A DNA stretch of 64,000 nucleotides from Isoperla grammatica (Eukaryota > Arthropoda > Insecta > Plecoptera > Perlodidae): contig OX246741.1 of NCBI GenBank assembly GCA_945910005.1, positions 6,571,788 through 6,635,787 of the forward strand. The letters are read 5' to 3'. The translations under genes were made by a program, and so were the position numbers. How positions within the stretch are numbered: the first letter of the stretch is position 1; every line of letters starts with the position of its first letter. Of the stretch, positions 11,201 through 23,200 are shown piece by piece. The notes under the pieces are model-generated. The model was not told where the DNA came from, did not search any database, and saw only the letters and a program-made list of their open reading frames with translations.

Positions 11201-14200
11201 GGTTCATACCGCGATCTAAAATTAAGAAAATAAGAAAACTTAGTTAGGCCTAGCATGGCAAGAAAGAAATAGGCTAGACCTAGTAGGCTTATGCCCTAGG
11301 TAGGTTCATACAGAAAAAAACTAGATGTTCTTAAAGAATGAGCACTAGAACCCGAGGCCTAGCCTAGGCCCTAGCTAGGCCTGAGGCCTAGATAATTGCA
11401 ATCATGACCAAACATCCCCTTGCTAGGGCCTAGGCCTACACCTAGCCCTAGGCCTAGGCCAAGAAGAAAATATAGGCATCATTATTCCGGCAGGTAAGGT
11501 GATTTAGGCCTACCCTACCTAGGCTTAGCCTTCAAACAGGATGCTAGTAAGTGATAAGCTGGGGGCCTAGGGCCTAGGCCATTCCTAGGCCTGCAGGGTA
11601 CAAGGCCCAGGTGAATATGTAGGCCTAGGCTAGGACTATTGCCTTGAAGCCGCCTCCACGTAATTGCTTCAATCACATTTTAGGCCTAGCTAGGCGACGC
11701 ATATTGTGCTTGGACTAAGCCTAATATGCCTATATAAGTAGGCCTAAATCACAAAATAAAAAGTCAATTAGGCCTACCTTATTAGTTGCTGTTGTTCGTC
11801 CATGGTCAGCTGGATTGTATAAAAAGATGCTTCATTTTAGGCATTTTGGTTTGGTAGGCTTACTATCATCTACACAAATCCCCGTTTATTGGCTGTAGAT
11901 TTAAAACAACTCATTTCATTGGTTAATAAACTCAAATCAGCTAATCAAAAAGTATCTCTCTTCTTGCAATTGAAATTACAACCTTGTATTATTTCAGTCA
12001 GATGCATATGAAGTGTACTTAGAACTTTGTTTCAGTGAAATGTCACATAGGACCTTGTAAAATTATAGGTTAGCCTCAACAGCTGATAGAGCTTTGTAAC
12101 ACTGTGTTTAGTTCCACAACTATCCGACAGATCCCGTTGGGGGTATGATTTTCTTAATCGCCATCTCAATATTAGTAGGATCACATCGCTAACTCATTTT
12201 TCACAAAAATGTCACATAGAACCTTATCATTCTAAGGTCGCGAAATGTATCGTATTTCACGAAAACATGATAATGATTCTTGTTGCTTTACTTCTCTTGT
12301 ATTGCAAACATTCAAGACATGAGGGGTGATAGATGAACAATGAAGATGAAGGACAGTTAAAAAAATCCTTATACCACATGCGAGATTCGAACCCATGAGC
12401 CACCGCGAAAGGCTGAATTCAGGAAAACGTTTATACAACGATTTTGCTAGGGAGAAACTCGTTTGTTTGAAGTCCGACATGAATATCGATGTAAATCCAA
12501 TTTGTTTGTAGCTTTTATTTAGAAATGCGTTTAGGTAAAATAATAACAATCTACTGAAAATAAATAAGGAATGTATTAATCACGATACCGAAAGTTTATA
12601 ATCAATTAACTATACAAGATAAAGTGTAATAAAAAATGGCAGCCTTGTGTCTAGTTATCGATTATATGTTGATGTTCCCAGCCTGAACCACAACGATACA
12701 TCGAATTGAGCGCTTGATTCTAATTCTAAATGACCGCCTACTGATCTAAATCTTCTCATCCAAGCGGTTGCACTTTGTGAAACAAACGAACAACGGGGAT
12801 CGCCGCCCTATCTGACCTTTTCAAATTACCATCATCGCCTGCCTAGCGGAGTGTAAGTGAAATGCATTGGCTGCTACGCGAGTAAGACAGCCAGGGTAAT
12901 AACGGGCACGAGTGCGGAAACCACCACGACCCATTCACGTCTGACGTCACGACGCTCAAATCCTCCCCCCCCCCCCCCTTTCCGCTACACAAGACAATCC
13001 GGGGGAGATGCGGTGAGGTTTAACATTTCGTTAATCTGTTCTTCTAGATAGAGAGAGGGTGCGTGTAGTGAAATATCAAGCCACAACGTAACTACTATAT
13101 TATCTTACCGACCTCAGAGCCTTCCCCTCCCCCCCCCCCCCCCCACTACTGCCACTTTTGTGCACGCTGTTTTAACGAAAATCCACAGAATCCTGGCGTT
13201 ATTTCACTGATTCGTACTACCTAAAATATAAAATTGTTCTAGGACGTAACCTATAAGAATATGACTGCCAAAAGTAGGTAATAGCTTTAAAATGAAAAGG
13301 TACATTTAAGACAGAGTAAAAAATATATCTCAACAGCACCTCTAAAGATATATATGGTTATGACGATTACAACAAAATTGTAATATTTTTCCATAATAAA
13401 TAAAAATGAATAAAATCGTTTACAACACGAAGCATTTCCAAGGGGGGTTTGCCCCTCGGGGGACACATCTCCCTGAGTTTCCTTCAATTATGTAATCAGA
13501 CCCAACCACCGCTCGTAATGCTATCCGAGATAATGGCGTCACAATGGAATAACTTACCCGTCGGCTCGTTTCCGCTCTAGCTTGGTGACGCTCTTGGTGC
13601 GTTTCAGAGGGTTCGACCGAAACGAGCGCTTAGAGAAGAAGTTCTGAAACAAGAGAGAAACAGCTCGTCAGCAAACATCCACAAGTACTTGTGTTCTGTT
13701 GTATTGTACCAACTTGGAGACAACTTTCTGTACACACACAGTTTTGTTTACTGATGAACGTTCAGTAATTAATACATTTCGACACATTCAGTCAAGAGCA
13801 TATTGCATGGATGTGCAGCGTGCAAACGCGCGTTATATCTATTGAAAGTTGAAACACTGTTCATTTTCAGCTCAGTGATTAACTTGATTTGATTATACTG
13901 TGTTGAACGACGTACACGACTACTAGGTCATATGACGTCGAGGGGCCGGGTGATATTGGTTGGAGAGAAGGGACAAGTAGGAAGACTAACATCCAAAGGG
14001 CTTAAATGGAGGATAGGCCCCTCATTTTATCGCCTCTTACGATGAGCAGAGGTATACACCATGGGCCACATTCTACTCCGTGTCACCAACAACTTCTTAG
14101 GAGGCCTAGTCTGTGAGATGTCGTGGTCCAAATGAAACAGCAGACATGGAAAATGTCAATCTCTCAAAACTTCACGAAAGTAAAACTGTAGACTTTAAAT

Positions 14201-17200
14201 TTTCAAAAATGTCCTCGTCGTTCATAGATGCCGCCATATTTAAGCTATCGCAAGTGATGAGTCTTCTATGAATGTAATTATTTAGCGTTGTTTCATTCAA
14301 TGTCATAATAAGCTTAATTACATTGGCGAGTTATTATCAAGACAAGCGTAAGATACTCTCCGTTATTTTTAAAACAAAAAAGAAACAACATGAAGTTCAT
14401 GCATAATTAATCTAGAAAGTAAAAGGTTTTTATTATAGATTTTAATTTGCCGAAAACTCACGAGTGTTAAACGAAGTCACGCGATAAGACAGAGTTTAAT
14501 ACCGTTCAGCATGCGAAGCCGTATTGCTCGTTAGCACCGATCTTATCTACATCACTGAAGGGGGCGTAGCTACCATAAAACAGTACCTAGCTTGTGTTGG
14601 GACGTTCAATGTACGCGGGAAGAAAGTAAAACGCTCAAATAACGTCTCGAAATTGCAATCCACGATAGCAATAGAAACGAAACAAGTAATAATTAGAATG
14701 GTATTTCTGTTCGTGTCCGGCCATCAAAGTTTCACTAAAATATTTCAAAGAATGGAGAAATATGTAAATAAAGTGCAGCAGTATAAAATATAAAAATGTC
14801 AAAAATAGCCTATAGCACAATTATTTCTTGCAAAGATTAGCATATGCGTGTGTGAAGGAAACCGATAAAAACAAAAACGTGCCCTTAAGAACAAAGAAGG
14901 GAATTTCAAAAATGTTATTTGCGAGAGCAATTTGAATAATATTAAAATCTTCAATTTGATAAATGTGAGGTATTTGAGTATGCATAATTATATTGGAATG
15001 GTAATAATCTGCTGCAAGTATTTGGCTATTTTGTGATATAATTGAGGAGTGTAACTGAGCCTGTCTTGAGATAGAAATTATGTCATAAATAATATAATGA
15101 CATTAAGTTGCTCTTTATACGACACTCCCTTTCTAACTAACTTACACCTCCCACAGTATTTAAAAAAACACACAACTGGTAAGTAAAAGTACGGTATGTA
15201 GAATAACGTGACATGGTTATTAAGTACAGTCCCAAGGATACGACTCGAGTAAATTAAACAGCTTCGAAGCCATAATTGATAAATCAACAAAACCGTGTTT
15301 ACTTTCATGTGTATATTATTCACATAAGTCCACTTGTATGAGTCTCCTGCTTTCATTACAGAAAGGCGTCAATACAGTTGCATTAGGTAATCATAGCTAG
15401 ACAGTATCGAAAATACATTCTGATGAATATTATTTGATTTTACAAAATATTTTGATCATCAAAATACATATAACCATACTTTCCAGTAATGTCAACAATC
15501 AATGAAGAAATTATCTGACGCATTCATTGTTGAAAAACTTGAGACCCAATCAATAACGCTTGCTTTCTGTCAAAACCGAACACAAAAATTTCGATTCCTA
15601 ACCTTAAAAACCCCTTTTCTGTATCGTACAATAAAATTGTGTAGTCAAAATGTATTATATTTTTAGTGTTTTAGAACATACACATTTTATTGTATTTTGC
15701 CCAGCTCTGTAGGGCCTACGTACCGAATGCGTGCGATGTGTCCCGGGCCGGTATGTAGACTGCCCCCCCCCCCCCCCCTAAAGTAAACGATACACTCTCC
15801 ACTACGAAGATTACCCCTCCACTACAGAACATGTTCGATTGTTCTTCAATTAATATTTCCAATAATTACCTATATAAAATATGTTATTCATGTACAAGGT
15901 TTCTAAATCATTTATTACAGCCAAAATAACAATTTTCATAACGACCAATAAATATTGCGCGCTGCGTGTAGATCCAAGCTTCTCCTATATTCACATGAAC
16001 ATAACCGCGTGCACCACTTAGCTAATTGAAATGTACTTTTCCGCTGAATTTCGTGCATTTACAACATAAACGTTCGTTTTACATGCAACCTACATAACTA
16101 TAGCGAATAATAAAAAATTGCCCGAGCCAATACATCGGAAGAAAACCATACAAATGCATAACGCATTACACAAGTAGAAACAATAATTGTTAGCGGTCAC
16201 AGGTCATATAATAAAAGGTATAAGAGGTTAAGATTCATTCATTCATTAGCCCGATCGATCCAAGACGCAACATAAAGAGAAAGAGAGGTAGGTGCACGAC
16301 TTGTGGTTTATTTCATGTCATTCAAAGTTACAATTCAAAAGTAGCTCATTCTGAAAGCGTCGTATATAAATTTTACTACGAAGTGTGAAAATAAAGATGT
16401 AACGATATTCATGAGAAAAAAGGAAGAATTTCACTACGCCATAATAAATACTGAGAAGTTTGTGCACACTCTCCGAGATAAGTAAATTAATGATCGGACA
16501 GAACATGTATTTACTCATAACAACTCTCCCGCACTCACCCTATTATTCTTTGATTTAATCTAATTACTAATTAGTAACGAATCAATAGGCAACATACGGT
16601 GATGGGAAGCAACTATCAGTAACCACATTGGGTAAAAAATTAGTGCGGAAGAGTTAGAGTAATACGTGTTCTGTCCTACCCTACTCTTAATTTACTTAGG
16701 TCTAGTCTTACAATGTCCCAATAACTATTTTATTCGTCGAATAGCTTGTTGTCTCCATGGCAACGACCAATCAAAACTCCTGAAATCCTCCAAATAGCAT
16801 TGCTACAAATAACTTTCTTATTAGGAGATTGTAAGACCGGCCCTAAATCACATACAGTACATAACGTTCATGTAATTGTACTGTACTCGATGTTGAGTGA
16901 AGGACAGGCCTGGTATGGAAGGAAGCCTCACAAGTACACAAGGGATTAGAGGTGACGTCAAAATAACTTGTGTATTTCCGTTGTCCCCTTGCAAACAAGA
17001 TAAGAGCAGAGAAAGTGACCGGGTTGTCAACGGTTTTACATTGAAGTGAGTTAAACTTGTAAAGTAACCTTCTTTAGTGTACTGACACAACACTTGTTCA
17101 CACAATCCCTCCTATTTGGTTGAAGCATTTACTTCCATTCGGTGTAGTATCATTCCAATAGCCCAATCCAAGCTCTTCCCTCACTCAATTACAACTCAAC

Positions 17201-20200
17201 ACAATCAAAGATTGAAAGCTACGACTTCAAAAAGAGTGTTACTTTTATATTTGTGTACCTTTAAAAATATTATTATAGAGATAAATCATAACATATTTCA
17301 TATTTAACGGTGCACAATGGAGTTATGTATTTCAAATTACTCTTGATACGAGCATTTTCACATTTGTCAACGATATTAGAGGAAATTGTGTCTGTACACT
17401 TTTCCACGTGGACTATGCTTTATTTTTTAACTTTTTTTCATTTTTTCACAACTAGGACTGGACTGAAAAATCTACTTGTATATGTGCGTGCTTGTGTTCT
17501 GTATGACTGATAGTTCCATAGCCGGAGCAGGATTGAAAGATTGGATTGGTTTGTATCTGTAGCACATTCAATCACCTGATACTCAAAGATGGCTGTAAAG
17601 TGTAAACTGAACGTCTTTCCTCTCTAAGAATATAAAAACTCTGACACGCACACTTTGAACAAGTTTCCTCACATATACAGAAAAACTGGCTCCTGTAACC
17701 AGTTTCCTCTCTTCTCTGTGCACAGCTCACGTTGGCATGACAACGTAGAACCATGCACTGCACACCATAACACAGCAGGCTTGAAACTAGGCTAATCGTG
17801 ACGACTTGGCTACCGAGATCAGCAAGGGGTGCAATAACATTGATTTACAATTGATCACACAATAGGTTATACACATTATGACATAATTTAGTTCGTTAAT
17901 TCGGGCAAACATCGTTGTTATATGATATAATGTGTACTTCAGAAGACGCTGTTCATAATAATAATAATTGTTGTAGGAATCCCTGTTATAGGGTGTACAC
18001 CAGCTTTATCTGATGTGCCCCTTTTCAGGTGACTTACTAGGTATATTACGGTGTTTGGATAGTTGGGAAGGAATGTCCGAGGGCTGATAGTATGATACAG
18101 TCCCAGCATTCGCCTTTACGACTGAGGAAAACCTCGAAAAAAACCTTCAGTCAGAACTGCCGGTGGCCGGAATCGAACCGGTGACCTCCCGAATTAGAGT
18201 CTCGCGTCATACCGCTCATAGATACTTTGCATCATTATGGATGCGACGCTGGAGCCGCGGTGGATGGCCCGATTTCGAATCTTGGCGATGGAAATGGTTG
18301 TATTTTATTGTTTTAGATAAATGAAAGGGTTTGGATATTTGAGAATGAATAACCACGGTGCCCGGTAGTGTTCACTTTATTGCCGAGGAAAATATATTGA
18401 AAACACCTTCAGACGTAAACAAACCCCGATATGGCAAGAACTCATTGCATAAACATTTGAGCCGAGAATCAGCTAAGAAGAAATCAGCAGCGGTAAAAAG
18501 TAGTCCAAGCTATTTCAAGTATAACCGATCCAAACAACACACTGATCTAAGGTAAAAGTTGTCGGTGTGTCGGTACATGTTAACAAGTTTGTAGGCTGGC
18601 TACCCAATCTCGCCGGTTTCACCTGCTGCTACATCTGCCATGTAAGACGCAGCAGGTGATACAAACATTGGGCACTAATCCGAGACGTTTTAAGATTAAT
18701 TATCATTTCGAGAAAATGCATCTGTTAGGTAGTCCAGTGAATATATCGCAAGAGATAGTGTTCTCGGTTCGATTCCCACCACCGATAGTCCGAACTGAAG
18801 ATAATCCTTCAGCAATCTCAAGGTGAATGCTGAGATCTAATCCAAAATACGTCCTTGTGTCGCCTGAATGATGATGATATTTGGCAACAATGCTAATCGA
18901 GACGATGATGTGATGACGACATGACGTGACATCCATGCCCAAGCCAAGATTCGAACCTCAAACGCAGTGGCCGCGGTGAATTGACTATAGACCAATGTTT
19001 ACAACCAACCGGGGCCAACAACAATGGGATGGTCACCTGAAGAGATCTCAATCAGAACGAAAAATTACTATTTTTTTGTAATAACGCCCAATGGTCACCC
19101 GGAGGTCGAATCAGATCAGAACGAAAAACTACAGAATTATTATTTTTTTAACGCCCAAATAATAAGGTTAATATTTTTTACTCCGACCTTCACACATATT
19201 TTTCTCACTTAGCGTTCACAATCTCTTTGCTTGACTCAACCAATTAGTCAACACTTCGAGAGTCACCTATGACTGAAACTTAGTCAGTATATTATGTCTG
19301 ACTCACACGAACGTTCATGTTCATGTTCATTCATAATTTCTTTTGATCAGGAATCATAAAGAATAGAACTGAAGGGTAAGTGGAAGGGAAAATAGTAAGG
19401 GCATCCCAAGACTCGTATTCGAGAGGTCAATTTCACCATGGACAAAACCGACGTGTTGTCAATATAGACAAATAGCTGCTCAATTTCCATAATTTGCACA
19501 GCCGGCGTAAAACAGAGCAACCGTATTGACCAATCGCAATAGAGTTTGATCGCGGCCACAACATGTCCAGTGGTAATGTTGAGTGATTGCGCTATGTAGA
19601 TTCTGTCGCATTGCGGTGAGTATACATGTTTAGTTGTATTGGACTGGAGCAGACAGAAGTGATGGGATAGGCTGACCGTAGGCTGACAAGCACTGTCACT
19701 TATGGTGTTACATCTCGAGTGAAGACCTAAGCAAGCTTTTGACAGGGGTAGACTACGTGCCGTCTCTATTAGGACGAGGAGAGGCTATAGGGCCATTTTC
19801 ACACATGCTTACACATTTGAAAATGTCAAAATCAAATTCTTCACAGCTAACACAGACAATTAACTTGATGAGGTTTGATAGTCATGGGGTTTGCTCAAAA
19901 GGAGTGGGATATTTTTTATTTTTCATAAATTTTAAATTAAACTTGATATGATTTTGTAAGAAAAGAAAAGGAAAAAGAAAAGATTGCTGAAGACCTACAG
20001 ACGAGAGGAGAGAACTGGAAGCAAGTAGAGGACATACGATTGTGGGAAGATAGGAAAAGGTGGAAAAATTTGGTTGTGAACCCCAAGCTGACCCTGCTAG
20101 AAGCAGGAAACGGCCATGGATGATGATGATGATTTTGTCACATTTTTGGTCAGATATTAGAGAAAGTGGTGTTTTTTGATTTTCACATGTCCCCATGTGT

Positions 20201-23200
20201 GATGAGGCCTGTCTAGTGTCTATGTTAGACGGTTCAACTCACCACTATCCTCGAGGGTGTGAGCTCCAGGGCGCGGTTGCCCAGTACCGGGGTGGCCGGG
20301 GCGCTACCACGGCGGCAGGCCTTCTCGTACGACGTGTCTGCAAGCAAACAAGACACACATTATAGTCACGACACATCAACAAACACGAACAGAGATACAT
20401 ACAACACTTGCTAAGATATAACCAGGACCCGGATTCACAAGAGGTCCTAAGTCTTTCTTTGGTCTTATCTATAAGACCGGCCTAACTATAGACCTCCTGT
20501 AAAACCAGACCCAGATCACACGAAGAAGTTACGAATTCCAGGTGGGAACAAGACACAATGAGCATTCCAATAATATATTTTAAAATCTGTTCTAAGATAT
20601 TTGCGTGGTTTTACAAGAGGTTCAATGTTAGGTCCGTCTTAGAGTTAAGACCAGAAAAAGACTTAAGACCTCTTGTGAATCCGGGCCCTGGATACTAGAT
20701 ATTAAAAAGAAATGAGGGTTGATAATCTCCAATAAAGCCCATGCACCTGGTTGGTTCTATCAAACAAGATCCGTCTCAGGTCAAAGGAAGCTGCTAATCA
20801 GATAATCCGGTTTGGATAGTTACAACATTCACTTGCAGCAGTCCGCACACGATCTTAATTAAACCTGTATAGGACCTGCATGGGACCTGTATGGGACGTG
20901 CATGGGACCAACGGGTCATAAAATGTACTGTACCGCAACAAAACACTTAATTCGCATAACTTCCTGCACAAGCTATATAGTTCAGGTTAAACTAGATCAT
21001 CAGTAGTCGATGCACAAGAAATAAGCCTTAAAATCAAGGCATGGACTAATAAGGTTCTTTGTTGGTGACGTACATCATACATGTTTCAATCTGTTTATAT
21101 TTTATGATATGGCGTGTGTAAGAGCTTCCAACTCTGAATAAGGAGACAACGAGTAACGGAAAATGGAGTCGAAAATGAAATAATATGAAATCCGGAAATT
21201 AAAAGCCAACCCAAACCGAGGAAGGGGAGGGGAGGGGTATAATATTCTCACTTCTGCGCTATTTGCACATTGTCTCTTAATTAAAGACGTAGTTACACAG
21301 AATTGTTTCTGACTCAGTGTCTCGAATAGAAATGTTATCGAAAGAGTCATCGAGAGTTCGAGTTAGGTGTCATGTAAACACAATCGATTCTTATCACAAA
21401 TCGACCCATATCGGTGACGCTGTATCAACAAAGGTAAGGCTTCCGCGCATAATGCATGATGCATAGACAGAGTGGTGACCCATTTCAAAGACCCGGCTGC
21501 ATGTTTGCAATATTACACCTTCGACATTCAATAATTATTCACAGAACCGAGTACGAGTGAATAATTCCAGCTGAGGCGATTAAAAGATGTGCCCCTCTTC
21601 AGATGACTCCAGTTGTATTAGGATGTTTTGTTATCTTTTTGGACTCAATTCCCCAGCAGTCGCCTTGTGACTGAGGAAAACCTCTGAACAATCTTCTGTA
21701 GTCGTAATCGAACCGGCGACCTCTTTAACTAAATAGTCTCGCTAGTTACCGCTGAGCCACCCCACCTCTATTGGTGAGATAATAATGTAACTAAACAGCT
21801 CCATGGAGGCACTTGGGGTTGTAATGTACTATCTTAACTTCAAGAATATAGAATTACTTGTGTGGCTTGCACGTTATGTCGCAGACTTCAGAGACAAACT
21901 GGGGCCTGGACTGGACTTTAATTAAGAGACATGGGGGGAGGGGGGAGGGGGTCTTCTAAGACCCTTCTCCTAACAACCTAACATATTGTTCCGTGTAAGC
22001 TACTTTAGGTAAGCGCGGTTAAGTCGTCCCACAGCAACCTTATGCTGACGTCACAGATGAAGTGAGGCACTGGCCAATCACATCTCAGCATTTGGTCAAG
22101 CCACCCGCTGATTGGCTTAGACTCTCTCATCTATGACGTCAGCATTCACAAGGTTGCTGTGGAACCACTTTAACGTGTTCTATAATAGGTAAAGATATTC
22201 GAATACCTACACCGGTTTTTTAAGACTCGGAACCGTATTGGGTGGGGTATTGTTAGAGTTAGATAAACTAATCTTAGAAGTGACTTTCAGTGGGAGACAT
22301 TGTTCACGTTCTTATGTGAGACCTCTAGTCTATTTGCTGTTCACGTCAAAGTTCGGTGTTAGTTCGGGTTCACACATTTCCATAAGTCAACAAGAGTGGA
22401 AAGCACAGAGAGGTGGGTGACCTGGAAGTGGGAGGGAGGGTGTCAAACAGAGCACAGGAGGCGGAAATGAAGATTTCGAGGACCGCGTTTGTGAAAGGCG
22501 GCGGATCACAAAATTAGTACCTACTATAGAAAAAAATAATAATTAGAAATGGAAATGAAGAAGGTTGACATGTGTTAAAAAGGGCAAATAATACGAATAC
22601 AACATATTTTGGTCATAAATAACATGTAATAAAAATGTCTTTGGTATCCACTATCGTAGAATATACCCCTATTATCTGTGTTTAAATTTACTACAAATAA
22701 TAAAACTACCTGTGAGGGATTACTTACATTACATATACATTAGATAATAACTTGCAGCTTAGGGAAATATTGCCCCCCCCCCCCCTCGTCGGACAACCAA
22801 AACCCGTGTTAATCTGTGGATATAAAAGGGTGGAAATATGGGGGGTAAAAAGTGTGCTAATCAATCAAACAATCCTCCACCCCGGACATCAAAACAGGCT
22901 CATCGTTCACGGGGGGGAAAGCCGCCAGATATTTCAATCGCCTTTATTACGTACGAATAAAAACCGACAAAAACAGCCATGTCAATTGTTGAAAGGATCT
23001 CGTTGTGGATATAGACAGACAGAACGGACGAACGACGAACGGGTTTAAAACACATTAGTCTGATTAATCGTGATGATGAACCCTTCACTTCAATCATCGC
23101 ACAACTCAAGTGTGCAGCCATGCCCACCACTCGTAATAATAATACCTCTAAACGAGCCGTGTCCGCTGAGAGTATGTCCGACTGCACTGAGACACACACT

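Larger units (their letters stand above)
7925..12242 (-). mobile_element. DNA transposon with 34-bp TIRs and AAAT target duplication
   Basis: The left end (7925-7958) and right end (12209-12242) are inverted repeats with two mismatches in 34; ATGTCACATAGAACCTTATC is shared. The element is flanked by AAAT on both sides (7921-7924, 12243-12246). A TCGCGA-ended element with a shorter duplication fits equally well. It is 4.3 kb, carries one spliced transposase-like gene on the minus strand and has subterminal repeats related to the TIR. It sits in the RasGAP exon 3-4 intron in the same orientation as that gene. I cannot name a superfamily with confidence. Confidence 0.9.
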
